DNA from: Archaeoglobus neptunius
Lineage (GTDB): Archaea; Halobacteriota; Archaeoglobi; Archaeoglobales; Archaeoglobaceae
Assembly: GCF_016757965.1 (NCBI RefSeq)
Contig: NZ_JAEKIW010000001.1
Span: 62,001-126,000, forward strand
Length of the DNA stretch: 64,000 nt
Direction of reading: 5' to 3'
The notes below the pieces were generated by a model. That model was not told where the DNA came from. It saw only the letters and a program-made list of their open reading frames with translations, and made no database searches. A program made the position numbers and the translations under genes. Below, one piece after another: positions 44,299-53,265 of this stretch. The stretch's first letter is position 1. Every line of letters begins with the position of its first letter.

Positions 44299-44688
44299 TC
44301 ACTCTTCTTTCTGCTTGAAGATCTCTTCCAGCGGAACCTTGCCGTGCTTAACCACTACGGTATTCACCTGGAGTATGTCCTTCGAGATTACCTTGCCTCT
44401 CACTCCTTTCCTTTTCCTCATGCCTTTTTCTTTGGGCCTGTATCCGACGCCTCCTTTTAAAAGCAGCCTCCTCCTGGCTGTTCCGGGCAGATCTGGCCTC
44501 ATTGGAAATCCGTCTTTATCCGTACCACCCGTAATCTTAAGTTCGTAGTCCGGAGGAAGTTCGACAATTGTCCCGCTTATCACATCACCTATTTGCTTCC
44601 CCAGGAGTCTGTTGGCGTTAGCTCCTTCGATGACCTTCTGATAAGCTTTACCGGTTTTAGGATCCGAAATTACAACTCTGAACTCCAT
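44299..44688 (-). CDS. rps6e: Small ribosomal subunit protein S6e
   Basis: The 129-residue protein has the S6e core: FRVVISDPKTGKAYQKVIE, LLGKQIGDVISGTIVEL, ITGGTDKDGFPMRPDLPG, and RRRLLLKGGVGYRPKEKGMR. It is the short archaeal form without the eukaryotic C-terminal tail. A TATA element (GTTTTATAAA on the minus strand, about 44714-44723) lies about 28 nt before the ATG, indicating a leaderless transcript. Confidence 0.95.
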   Translation of the reverse strand: MEFRVVISDPKTGKAYQKVIEGANANRLLGKQIGDVISGTIVELPPDYELKITGGTDKDGFPMRPDLPGTARRRLLLKGGVGYRPKEKGMRKRKGVRGKVISKDILQVNTVVVKHGKVPLEEIFKQKEE

Positions 44689-44790
44689 GTGACAACTCCT
44701 AAAGCTGAGGATTTATAAAACTATTGATGCCGGCCCGTAAAACGTACAGCTTTAACTGAAGATCCTGAGAAGACAGCAGATTGCCTTTCC

Positions 44791-45657
44791 TCAGGAACTG
44801 GCAGAAACGGTTATGTAAACACCGACGATCGTTATCGTACCGCCTATAGCTGTGAAAATATCAGGAGTTTCGTTAAGGGCAAAAAAGGCAAAAACTGCCG
44901 TAAAAAGCGGGACAAGATACACATAAACTGCAACGCTCGTTGAGTCGGAATTTGAGAGGGCGTAATACCAGACAACGTAGGCGAAAACGGAGCAGAGGAT
45001 GGACAGATAGAGGATTGAAACCACCGTTTCAGCATGCAAGTTAAAGGGGTTGGCAAAACCATTCCACAGTGCAAAGGGAATGAGGTATACGGTACCCAGT
45101 GCAAAAGTATAGGCTGTCAGGATTTCGTGATTGTATCTCACAAGCATCCTGGCCCCGAGAACTGTGTACACCGCCCATAGAAGACCATCGACAATCATCA
45201 GTGCATCTCCGAAAAAGGTTTTTGAGGTGAAAAAGTCTGCCGTCCCTCTTGAAACCAGCAGAACGACGCCTGCAAAAGATATCGTCACACCAAGAATTCT
45301 GCGGGCATTCGCACCCTCATTAACAAATCCCCACACGGCAACGAATATTGCTGAGGTGTTGATGAGGATGGAGGCATTTGTAGCCGTGGTGTACTTTAAT
45401 GCCAGGAACTGAAAGGCATACAGCAGAGAAACACCGGATAGGGCGAGAATTGAGATGAATACAAGGTCTCTCCTGTTTACCGAAGCGAGACCTCTGCGCA
45501 GCCATACCCATAGAAAAATTACAGGTGAGGCGATGAGAAATCGATAAAAGGCCAGATTGTATGGATCCAGTTCTCTCAGACCTATTTTAATGAAAACAAA
45601 GGATCCTGCCCATATGAACATTGTAAGGGCCAGAAGGGCGTGAACCTTAGTGTTCAT
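44791..45657 (-). CDS. EamA/DMT family transporter
   Basis: The 288-residue protein has ten hydrophobic segments in two EamA repeats, for example ALLALTMFIWAGSFVFIKIG, TTATNASILINTSAIFVAVW, LLWAVYTVLGARML and SDSTSVAVYVYLVPLFTAV. It is expected to export or import small metabolites across the membrane. The ATG overlaps the end of pdxT by 11 bp, so it is the third gene of the pdxST operon. A link to vitamin B6 traffic is possible but unproven. Confidence 0.88.
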   Translation of the reverse strand: MNTKVHALLALTMFIWAGSFVFIKIGLRELDPYNLAFYRFLIASPVIFLWVWLRRGLASVNRRDLVFISILALSGVSLLYAFQFLALKYTTATNASILINTSAIFVAVWGFVNEGANARRILGVTISFAGVVLLVSRGTADFFTSKTFFGDALMIVDGLLWAVYTVLGARMLVRYNHEILTAYTFALGTVYLIPFALWNGFANPFNLHAETVVSILYLSILCSVFAYVVWYYALSNSDSTSVAVYVYLVPLFTAVFAFFALNETPDIFTAIGGTITIVGVYITVSASS

Positions 45658-46240
45658 TGAGTTTCAGGAAATACTCGTGGATTCTGGTGTCATTTGTCAG
45701 CTCGGGATGAAAAGCAAGGCCAAGTACATTTTCCTGTTTTGCTGCGACGATGTAGTTCTGGAAGGTTCCAAGAACTTCAACGTCCTTGCCCACCTCCGTA
45801 ATGGCAGGAGCCCTGATGAACACCGCTTCAAAGTCGCCTATGTACTTCAAACTGAGGGTTACTTGAAAGCTCTCTCTCTGTCTTCCGAATGCGTTTCTCT
45901 TAACACCCACGTCCATCAATTCCAGAAGCTTGGTTCCTGTCTTTTCAACCTGTTCATCACCGTATTTTGAGAGCAGAATTAGGCCAGCACATGTACCCAT
46001 CACCGGCTTACCGCTCTCGGCCAGTTTCAGGATTTCATCAGCTATGCCATCGGAAAAAATAAGCTTGCTGATCGTTGTGCTCTCTCCACCGGGGATTATT
46101 ACCGCATCGCTCTTCCCCACAACACCCTTTTTTCTCGTGGCGACCACTTCACCCTCAATCCCGAGATTTTTCAGGGCTTTTCTGGTAATCAGAACGTGCT
46201 CCTCAACGTCCCCCTGAACACCGACAACAGCAACCCTCAT
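45647..46240 (-). CDS. pdxT: Pyridoxal 5'-phosphate synthase glutaminase subunit
   Basis: The 197-residue glutamine amidotransferase has [14 protein letters not shown], the nucleophile [12 protein letters not shown] (Cys), and the FHPELT His/Glu at the C terminus. With PdxS it makes PLP from ribose 5-phosphate, glyceraldehyde 3-phosphate and glutamine ammonia. It overlaps the pdxS stop by 4 bp. Confidence 0.95.
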   Translation of the reverse strand: MRVAVVGVQGDVEEHVLITRKALKNLGIEGEVVATRKKGVVGKSDAVIIPGGESTTISKLIFSDGIADEILKLAESGKPVMGTCAGLILLSKYGDEQVEKTGTKLLELMDVGVKRNAFGRQRESFQVTLSLKYIGDFEAVFIRAPAITEVGKDVEVLGTFQNYIVAAKQENVLGLAFHPELTNDTRIHEYFLKLNEH

Positions 46241-47247
46241 AGACCTCTAGTCTGCAGTCTTTCCTCCTCACTTAGCTTGAAAACATCAAGTCCTCTCATT
46301 GCCTCGCCCAATCCTTTCGAGACTTCTACCAGCACCTCTGGCTCGTCATAATGCTGAACGGCTTCAACAATTGCCCTGGCGTATTCTGGTGGATTGGAAG
46401 ATTTGAAAATTCCCGAACCTACAAAGACGCCATCCGCACCAAGCTGCATCATCAACGCTGCATCAGCGGGTGTTGCAACACCACCGGCAGCAAAGTTCAC
46501 AACCGGGAGCCTGCCCAGATCCCTGACGTCGATAAGTACTTCATAAATCCCCTCAGTAATTTCGTCAAGAGTGTATTCTTCAAAAACCACGTCCCTGCCT
46601 CCAACATTGCCGAGACCCATTTCGTCCTTAACTCTTGTTGAGAGTTCAGCATATCTCGAGGCGTATTTAACTGCAATATCGTATATCCTCTCTTCAGGAA
46701 TTCTCTGCAATTCATCAATAGCCCTGTTTATCAATCTCATGTGCTTAACGGCTTCAACAACGTTTCCAGTACCGGCCTCGCCCTTCGTTCTGATCATTGC
46801 AGCCCCTTCCCAGATTCTCCTTACTGCTTCACCGAGGCTTCTGGCTCCACAGACAAAAGGCACGACAAATTTTCTTTTGTCAATGTGGAAGAAAACATCA
46901 GCAGGTGTGAGTACCTCGCTTTCGTCTATCATATCAACTCCGAGCGCCTCAAGAGCCCTGGCCTCGGCAACATGACCTATTCTGCATTTGGCCATAACGG
47001 GTATTGTTACAGCATCGATAATCTCCTGTATTTTTTTGGGATCGGCCATTCTGGCAACCCCACCGGCAGATCTTATATCTGCAGGGACTTTGTGCAGGGC
47101 CATAACTGCTACTGCTCCTGCCTCTTCAGCAATGATCGCCTGTTCAGCGTTGGTTACATCCATTATGACTCCACCTTTCTGCATTTTGGCGAAACCCCTC
47201 TTTATCAGCTCCGTGCCAAATTTTAGATCCTCAAGGTTAATCTTCAT
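46237..47247 (-). CDS. pdxS: Pyridoxal 5'-phosphate synthase lyase subunit
   Basis: The 336-residue barrel enzyme has the PdxS signatures [36 protein letters not shown] and [18 protein letters not shown], with the catalytic lysines in the expected places (for example the second motif). It is longer than most bacterial PdxS by an archaeal insertion in the middle ([19 protein letters not shown]). A TATA-like ATTTATATT at about 47270-47279 on the minus strand lies about 26 nt before the ATG. Confidence 0.97.
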   Translation of the reverse strand: MKINLEDLKFGTELIKRGFAKMQKGGVIMDVTNAEQAIIAEEAGAVAVMALHKVPADIRSAGGVARMADPKKIQEIIDAVTIPVMAKCRIGHVAEARALEALGVDMIDESEVLTPADVFFHIDKRKFVVPFVCGARSLGEAVRRIWEGAAMIRTKGEAGTGNVVEAVKHMRLINRAIDELQRIPEERIYDIAVKYASRYAELSTRVKDEMGLGNVGGRDVVFEEYTLDEITEGIYEVLIDVRDLGRLPVVNFAAGGVATPADAALMMQLGADGVFVGSGIFKSSNPPEYARAIVEAVQHYDEPEVLVEVSKGLGEAMRGLDVFKLSEEERLQTRGL

Positions 47248-47319
47248 CGTTTTCCCTTTGCCTCGGCGGAATATAAATTTTGGGTCAGACGAAAGGGATC
47301 CTCAGAGCTTATTATAAAC

Positions 47320-47360
47320 TATAAATCATTTTCACAAAATTTTTTAGGTTGTAGGCCTAC
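47320..47360 (+). promoter_or_regulatory. Promoter of the lactate/glycolate-type dehydrogenase pair with a perfect palindrome
   Basis: A CTATAAATC box at about 47320-47328 places transcription start near 47350. The 10-bp perfect palindrome GTAGGCCTAC (47351-47360) sits at the start site, 7 bp before the ATG. It is well placed as a repressor operator; no regulator gene is adjacent. Confidence 0.5.
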
Positions 47361-47367
47361 GCCCATT

Positions 47368-48576
47368 ATGGATTCATTAAAAATGGAATTATCACATTCT
47401 ATTAAAAGATTTGACCTTCATCCTGTCCAGAGAAAACTTTACTCTCAGGATTTATTGAAGATTCCGCCAGTCCTGAAGAGATTAGTTAAAATTCCCGTAT
47501 GCGTTGTTCAGCCGGAAAGTGAAAAGGAGGTCGTATCGGTTTTAGATTTCGCCAGGAAGCATAAAATTCCCATTGTACCCAGGGGAGCGGCAACATCTGC
47601 GTATGGTGGAGCTACTGTCTTAAAACAGTGCATTGTGGTGGATTTTACCAGAATGAATAAGCTGGAGATTGAAAACAATCGTGCCGTGGTCGAAAGCGGA
47701 GCAGTATGGCTTGATGTTGAGAAAGAACTCAACAAGGTCGGTCTGGCGCTGAGAGTCTATCCTTCAAGTGCTCCATCCTCCACGATAGGTGGCTGGATAG
47801 CACAGGGTGGATATGGTATTGGTAGCTTAAAGTACGGCGGTATACTGGAGAATTTAGAGTGGCTTGAAGTCGCAGACTTTGAGGGAATCAGGAAGGTTCG
47901 GAAAAATGAGCTGAAAAACTTTGTGGGTCTTTTCGGATCTACCGGTCTTATAGTTCGTGCCTGTCTGAGTCTGAGAAAAAATTTTGAGATAAGAAGCGTT
48001 GCGGTGAAGACAAATTTTGAAAAAACTCTGGAACTTCTGGATGGAGCCTATCATGCGACCTTCATCAACTCCGAACTCGGCAGGATGCTGGGCTGCAGCG
48101 AGGATGATGTTCTGCTTCTGTCCTACGAGGGAGATCCGATCCAGGAGGGAGACGGATACCTTGGCAGTAAGATGTGGGAGAGCAGGTTCGATCTATTCAG
48201 GGCTGCAAGGAAGAGCGAGATAATTTTCACAGAGGCGGTTCTTCCCTATGATTCCGTTGCTGACTTTATTGAACAAGCCGGTAGAATCCCTGTTAAGGTA
48301 ATATTTACCAGAAATGAGGCGGTTGTTCTCGGAATTGTTCCCGTTGAAGGATATTACAGCGCTGCTTTAAAAGCCTTGAAGTTCATCAAGGTTGCAGAAA
48401 GGTATGGGGGAAGAACTTATGCATCGGGACTGCTTTTCCCCCATAAGGGACTCGCTGATGATGAAGTCAGGGAATACAAGAAACGTATCGACCCGCATAA
48501 TCTGCTGAATCCCGGAAAGGCCATACAGGCCAATTCATTTTCAAGATTGATCAGGGTCGCGGAGTTGATATTATGA
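47368..48576 (+). CDS. FAD-linked oxidase subunit, D-lactate/glycolate dehydrogenase type (GlcD-like)
   Basis: The 402-residue protein has the PCMH FAD domain: CVVQPESEKEVVSVLDFA, IPIVPRGAATSAYGGATVL, AVVESGAVWLDVEKEL, and SSTIGGWIAQGGYGIGSLKYG. The C-terminal catalytic domain is short and ends KKRIDPHNLLNPGK, the FAD-linked oxidase ending. It is somewhat shorter than bacterial GlcD (about 460-500). Together with the next gene (4-bp overlap) it forms a membrane-associated dehydrogenase that feeds electrons from D-lactate, glycolate or another 2-hydroxyacid to quinone. Archaeoglobus grows on lactate, which fits. Confidence 0.82.
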   Translation: MDSLKMELSHSIKRFDLHPVQRKLYSQDLLKIPPVLKRLVKIPVCVVQPESEKEVVSVLDFARKHKIPIVPRGAATSAYGGATVLKQCIVVDFTRMNKLEIENNRAVVESGAVWLDVEKELNKVGLALRVYPSSAPSSTIGGWIAQGGYGIGSLKYGGILENLEWLEVADFEGIRKVRKNELKNFVGLFGSTGLIVRACLSLRKNFEIRSVAVKTNFEKTLELLDGAYHATFINSELGRMLGCSEDDVLLLSYEGDPIQEGDGYLGSKMWESRFDLFRAARKSEIIFTEAVLPYDSVADFIEQAGRIPVKVIFTRNEAVVLGIVPVEGYYSAALKALKFIKVAERYGGRTYASGLLFPHKGLADDEVREYKKRIDPHNLLNPGKAIQANSFSRLIRVAELIL

Positions 48577-49673
48577 ACATCAGAGAAATCGCATTAAAAT
48601 GCAGTAAATGCGGGTACTGCAGTGTTTGCCCGACTTACAGAATAGTGGGATGGGAATCTGTTTCGCCGAGAGGCAAGATACAGGTTGCTCTCGATTTTCT
48701 GAACGGGAACATCAGTCTGGATTCGAGAATCGTTAAGGATATTTTCAAATGTTCGGTCTGCGGTCTATGTGAAGAAGTATGTCCTGTTGACCTCCCACTG
48801 ATCGACTTCTGGGAGGATCTGAGATATCTCCTTACCCAGCAGGGATATGCTCCACTATCCGTTCACCGAAAGCTGAAGGAAATAACGTACAGGAACTTCA
48901 ACCCATACAGCGGCGACCAGGAGAGAAGAGGAGAATGGGTTGAATTCGAGGTAAGGCCTGCAAAAACACTTTACTTCGCTGGATGCACAGCGAGTTTCAG
49001 ACTGCAAAACCTTGCAAAATCAACGGCAAATGCCCTTAACAAGCTTGGAATTGAATTCACTGTTGCTGGAAAAAACGAATACTGCTGCGGGTCACCTTTT
49101 TTGAGAACCGGGCAGAGAGATATTGTGGAAAAACTGTTTGAAAAAAATTACCGGTACTGGGAGAAAAATGGGATAGAGAGGATCATAACCTCCTGTCCAG
49201 GATGTTACAGGACAATTTCTCTGGACTATCCGAAGATAGCTGAAAAGAAGGGTTACGAGTTTAATATTGAAGTTGTTCATACGGTTTCAATTCTGAATAA
49301 GGAGGGGAACTTCAAGAAGATCGGGATCAAGGGCACGTACCATGATCCGTGTCATCTGGGAAGGCATATGGGAATGTATGAAGAGCCTAGGAATGTTATC
49401 AGAAAGCTGGGTGTGGACTTCGTGGAGATGGAGAGAAACAGGGAAAGGTCTCTATGCTGCGGGGCTGGAGGCGGTCTGAGAAGTCAGTTTGGAGAAGTAT
49501 CATTTGAAATCGGAAGACAGAGAGTTTTAGAAGCGATGGAAACGGGAGCTGACTACCTGATAACGTGCTGTCCGTTTTGCGAATACCACCTCTCCAAATC
49601 GGCAGAAAAGCTCGGCGGTAAAATCAAAGTCGTCGATTTAGTTGAAATAGCAGAAAGGCTAATCTCTCCCTGA
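48573..49673 (+). CDS. Iron-sulfur subunit of the 2-hydroxyacid dehydrogenase (GlcF/HdrD-like, two CCG domains)
   Basis: The 366-residue protein has two 4Fe-4S motifs (CSKCGYCSVCPTYR and CSVCGLCEEVCPVD) and two CCG domains: FAGCTASFRLQNLAKS with YCCGSP and SCPGC, then HDPCHLGRHMGMYEEPRN with LCCGAGGG and CCPFC. This is the GlcF/LldE/HdrD plan and acts as the electron-transfer partner of the FAD subunit. The 3' end overlaps the convergent PHP gene by 50 bp. Confidence 0.87.
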   Translation: MNIREIALKCSKCGYCSVCPTYRIVGWESVSPRGKIQVALDFLNGNISLDSRIVKDIFKCSVCGLCEEVCPVDLPLIDFWEDLRYLLTQQGYAPLSVHRKLKEITYRNFNPYSGDQERRGEWVEFEVRPAKTLYFAGCTASFRLQNLAKSTANALNKLGIEFTVAGKNEYCCGSPFLRTGQRDIVEKLFEKNYRYWEKNGIERIITSCPGCYRTISLDYPKIAEKKGYEFNIEVVHTVSILNKEGNFKKIGIKGTYHDPCHLGRHMGMYEEPRNVIRKLGVDFVEMERNRERSLCCGAGGGLRSQFGEVSFEIGRQRVLEAMETGADYLITCCPFCEYHLSKSAEKLGGKIKVVDLVEIAERLISP

Positions 49674-50250
49674 TAGATACTCTCTTTCCATCGTATTTTG
49701 CGAGAAATAATCCTTTCAGCGCATCCACATTTTGGGGTAACAGTGTAATGGCCAAACCAACGGATCTGGCTGAGTGTGCATCGCTGCCGGCAATCTCGGG
49801 TTTTGAGAACTTTCTTGCGTATCTTTTCGCAATAAAGTTGAAGTAACTCTTTGCATTGAAGCTCTCCACGCCATCCACCACTCTGAAATCACCGGTTCTG
49901 ATACTGCCTCCCCTGATGAAGTCAAATGGGTGGGCAAGAAAACAGACACCTCCAGCTTCTCTGACAGCTTTGCATGTTTCTTCCATGCTCATCTTTGGAT
50001 CAATGTCGTTTAAAATTCCGTAGGCGAGAACGTGACCGGAAGAGGACGTTACCTCACATCCTGGTAGAACTTTTACTGGCAGATGCTCCTCTTCAACAAT
50101 ATCCATCGCTTCAAGAGATCCCTGAACGGTATCATGGTCGGTTATTGAGATCAGATCTATTTTCTTCGATACCGCTACTGAGAGTAACTTTTTCACACTG
50201 TCTCTCCCGTCACTGATGGTTGAATGTGCATGCAGTTCTGCTCTGATCAC
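49624..50250 (-). CDS. PHP-domain phosphoesterase
   Basis: The 208-residue protein has the PHP metal motifs: AELHAHSTISDGRD (HxH), ISITDHDTVQG (DHD), LPGCEVTSSSGHVLAYG (E, H), FLAHPFDFIRGG, and AGSDAHSARSVG (DxH). It resembles YciV/RNase AM-type phosphoesterases that hydrolyse nucleotide phosphate bonds. Its C terminus overlaps the CCG-domain gene by 50 bp. Confidence 0.85.
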   Translation of the reverse strand: MIRAELHAHSTISDGRDSVKKLLSVAVSKKIDLISITDHDTVQGSLEAMDIVEEEHLPVKVLPGCEVTSSSGHVLAYGILNDIDPKMSMEETCKAVREAGGVCFLAHPFDFIRGGSIRTGDFRVVDGVESFNAKSYFNFIAKRYARKFSKPEIAGSDAHSARSVGLAITLLPQNVDALKGLFLAKYDGKRVSIRERLAFLLFQLNRRL

Positions 50251-50298
50251 AGAGATATTTGGCGCTAAGTTTTTTATTGTTTCTCTAAAACTTGGTTT

Positions 50299-51162
50299 AT
50301 GGAGGTTGTGCCTGTAGCTTACGACTCGATGGGCGTCAGGAGCATGGCCACGTTTGTCAGAACATCAGATGTGACAGTCCTCATCGATCCGGGTGTCAGT
50401 CTCGCTCCAAAAAGGTACAGCCTGCCACCACACAGGGTTGAAATTGAGAGAATGAATCAGAAATGGGATGAGATCAGGAGATTTCTGGCAGAAAGCGACC
50501 TGGTGGTGATCACACACTACCACTACGATCATCACGATCCGAATGATGTTGAGGTTCTCAACGGTAAAAAACTTCTCATCAAACATCCGAAGGAAAAGAT
50601 AAACAGAAGCCAGATGGGAAGGGCGGCATACTTCCTTGAGCAGCTCAAAAATCTGGATGTAGAGGTAGAATTTTGTGACGGGAAAAACTACTCAGTTGGT
50701 GAAACTCTTTTGGAGTTCTCAAAGCCGGTATTTCATGGAGCGGACAGCAGGCTCGGATTTGTTGTCGAGGTGTATGTTGATGATGGCAGGGAGAGTTTTC
50801 TCTTCTCGTCCGATGTTGAGGGGCCCAACAGAGAGGAGCAGCTTGATTTCATGCTTGAGAAAAATGCTGAAACCGTCATAGTTGACGGTCCCATGACCTA
50901 CATGCTCGGATACCGTTTTTCGCAAAAGTCATTTCATAGCAGTGTGGAGAATCTGAAAACCCTGATCGAGAGAAGCAGTGTGAGGAAACTTGTTCTCGAC
51001 CATCACCTGACAAGGGACCTTCGCTGGAGGGAACGAATGGTCGAAGTTTTTGAATTCGGCAGGCAGGTGGGGGTAGAAGTCTTGTCTGCAGCGGAAATGG
51101 CGGGGGTGAAAGAAGACCTGCTTGAAGCAAGAAGAAAAGAGCTTTACAAAAAGAAAAATTAG
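50299..51162 (+). CDS. UPF0282 family MBL-fold hydrolase
   Basis: The 287-residue protein matches the archaeal UPF0282 family: [50 protein letters not shown], the metal motif HxHx[11 protein letters not shown], and [14 protein letters not shown]. The function is unknown, but the MBL fold and metal ligands suggest a hydrolase. The end overlaps dsrJ by 4 bp in convergent orientation. Confidence 0.88.
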   Translation: MEVVPVAYDSMGVRSMATFVRTSDVTVLIDPGVSLAPKRYSLPPHRVEIERMNQKWDEIRRFLAESDLVVITHYHYDHHDPNDVEVLNGKKLLIKHPKEKINRSQMGRAAYFLEQLKNLDVEVEFCDGKNYSVGETLLEFSKPVFHGADSRLGFVVEVYVDDGRESFLFSSDVEGPNREEQLDFMLEKNAETVIVDGPMTYMLGYRFSQKSFHSSVENLKTLIERSSVRKLVLDHHLTRDLRWRERMVEVFEFGRQVGVEVLSAAEMAGVKEDLLEARRKELYKKKN

Positions 51163-51587
51163 GAGAAGTATTTGCTCAGTTCATTCACACCTGTGTACTT
51201 TGGCTTTTCAATGCTTGGGGTGTAGTGACAATCCCAGCACTCCGGCTGGATGCCCACGTAATTGTGGCACTGATCGCAGAACTGTGTCTTGTCTGTATGG
51301 CAGCTCCAGCAGGTATTGATGGATGCATGGTACTCTTTTCCATTCGTGAAGCTGTGGTATATCCTTCCACCTTCGGCTCCGTACCTTATCGCCTGTGTTC
51401 TCCACTGCTGAAGCAGCAGCATGTGATTCGCTGCCATCCAGTCTTTGTTTTCAACACACTCGCCTGATGGCTCTTTCAGTGATGGAGTGTATCCGAGTTT
51501 TCCCGCCATTGCGTTGTACCAGTATGGTGTGAAGAATCCCAAGAGGAAGATCAGTATCAGAGGAATCACATATTGCTTGTGGTACAT
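51159..51587 (-). CDS. dsrJ: Triheme cytochrome c DsrJ (HmeE)
   Basis: The 142-residue protein has an N-terminal membrane helix ([17 protein letters not shown]) and three heme c motifs: CWSCH, CDQCH and CWDCH. This is the DsrJ plan, an extracytoplasmic triheme cytochrome with an unusual His/Cys-ligated heme in characterised members; here GECVENKDW and candidate ligand residues precede the motifs. It is the last gene of dsrOPMKJ, 1 nt after dsrK. Confidence 0.93.
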   Translation of the reverse strand: MYHKQYVIPLILIFLLGFFTPYWYNAMAGKLGYTPSLKEPSGECVENKDWMAANHMLLLQQWRTQAIRYGAEGGRIYHSFTNGKEYHASINTCWSCHTDKTQFCDQCHNYVGIQPECWDCHYTPSIEKPKYTGVNELSKYFS

Positions 51588-51588
51588 T

Positions 51589-53256
51589 TCACTCCCCCTC
51601 CTCCTTCTTTAACGGTTCACCTCTAAGGTCGTACTGTCTGTCCTCCGGCTTCTCACCAAATGCCGTCAGTACGAGAGCATTTCCAACCATCTCCATTGGT
51701 CCTCCGACTTCAACTGGGATCTTCCAGTATTCGAGAGCATGCGGGAACTGTGCTTTGTCAATTGCACATGGCGTCAGCAGTATGTTCACACCGTATTTCT
51801 TGTAGACGTGCCTAACTGCCATCATTCTCGGCATCACACCTCTCATCCTCAGATCCATGAGCTCATCTGCCAGCAGACCTCCACCGGCACCGCAGCAGTA
51901 GGTCTTGTCCTTAATTGTGTGCTCCGGCATGTCGTAGAAGTTGTTCATCACGTTCCTCAGCACGTATCTTGGCTCCTCAATAAGCCCCATACCCCTTGCT
52001 ATATTGCACGGATCGTGGTAGGTGGCAATCCACTGGTCATTTCTGCTCTTGTCTACCTTTATCTTTTTGTGTTCAATCAGTGCGGCAACGAATTCGAGTA
52101 TGTGAATCCATCCATGCTCTCCTGAGGCGTAGCTATCGAATCTGATACCTCTCAGGCCTTCAGCCAGCTCCCCGAGATCAGGGTTCTCCCAGAACCTCTT
52201 CCACTCCTCGTTCTTTGGTGGCTGGTTCATGGTGTTGATGAACTGGTGTTTGTCTCTCCACATGTGCCCGCACTCACCGCCTATTATGAAACTAACACCC
52301 AGTCTTTCCGCCTCCTTATACAGCTTCGAGTTGAGAAGCTGTGCGGCCTCGTAGCTGTGAAAGCTTCCAAAGTTACCTCCCTCGCCTGCGTAGGTTGACC
52401 ACGTAATTGTCAGGCCGTACCTCTCCTCAAGCTCGTTGAAGAGAAGCAGATAACCGAGCATGACGTACCAGTGTGGGGTGGCGAAGTAATCCGCAGAAGG
52501 AGCAACAAAGAGCACATCTGCCCCCTTCTTGTTGATGTACGTGTGAAGGTCAAAGCCGGTGATGTCCTTGAGCTCCTCAAGTCCCTGCTGTATTGAACCA
52601 TACATACCTCCCGGCAGCAGGCCGAGATGGTTGCCAGTTCTTGATGACGCCTCGATTGATATCGTCATAAATCTCTGATTCAGCCCGACCCTGCTCAGCA
52701 TCCTCCTGAGCCACCATACGATTTCGGCGGTATCAATGCCGTAGGGGCAGAAAACACTGCATCTCCTGCAGAGTGAGCACTGGTAGGCATAGTAATACAG
52801 TTCCTTCAGAACGTCTTCAGTAAGCTCTCTGGCTCCTGCCAGCTCTCCGAATATTTTACCTGCGGGGGTGAAATAGCGGCGATACACGGATCTGATCAGT
52901 TCTGCCCTGCCTACAGGCATGTTCTTGGGGTCTCCAGTCCCGATGTAGTAGTGGCATTTGTCCGCACAGGCTCCACATCTCACGCAGATATCCATGAATA
53001 CCTTAAAAGCTCTGTTCTTTTCCAGAGTATCTTTCATTGCATCCAGAAATATTTCTTTCCAGTTTTCAGGGAGCTTGAGATCATCAAGATCTCTTTCGAC
53101 ATCTCCAAAAGGCATTTTGAAAAACTCGGAATTGACCTGCTTTGGCAATGATAGATAGCTTACTCTGCCCTCTTCAAACTTCTTTACCGGTTTGAGCATT
53201 TCTCTCCAGCTGGGGAATCTCTGTCTGATTTCCAATCTTTCTGGTGCCTCTTCCAT
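51589..53256 (-). CDS. dsrK: DsrK (HmeD), cytoplasmic Fe-S subunit of the DsrMKJOP complex
   Basis: The 555-residue protein has CVRCGACADKCHYY and CSLCRRCSVFCPYG clusters and a CCG domain with HDPCNIARGMGLIEEPR and YCCGAGGGLLADE. The last element reads TPCAIDKAQFPHALEYW where other DsrK/HdrD proteins have CxxC; the second Cys is Asp (codon GAC at 51757-51759). DsrK passes electrons from the membrane to cytoplasmic acceptors linked to sulfite reduction, such as the DsrC trisulfide. The ATG at 53256 is better spaced from AGGTGG than the adjacent ATG at 53259. Confidence 0.93.
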   Translation of the reverse strand: MEEAPERLEIRQRFPSWREMLKPVKKFEEGRVSYLSLPKQVNSEFFKMPFGDVERDLDDLKLPENWKEIFLDAMKDTLEKNRAFKVFMDICVRCGACADKCHYYIGTGDPKNMPVGRAELIRSVYRRYFTPAGKIFGELAGARELTEDVLKELYYYAYQCSLCRRCSVFCPYGIDTAEIVWWLRRMLSRVGLNQRFMTISIEASSRTGNHLGLLPGGMYGSIQQGLEELKDITGFDLHTYINKKGADVLFVAPSADYFATPHWYVMLGYLLLFNELEERYGLTITWSTYAGEGGNFGSFHSYEAAQLLNSKLYKEAERLGVSFIIGGECGHMWRDKHQFINTMNQPPKNEEWKRFWENPDLGELAEGLRGIRFDSYASGEHGWIHILEFVAALIEHKKIKVDKSRNDQWIATYHDPCNIARGMGLIEEPRYVLRNVMNNFYDMPEHTIKDKTYCCGAGGGLLADELMDLRMRGVMPRMMAVRHVYKKYGVNILLTPCAIDKAQFPHALEYWKIPVEVGGPMEMVGNALVLTAFGEKPEDRQYDLRGEPLKKEEGE

Positions 53257-53265
53257 CATACCACC

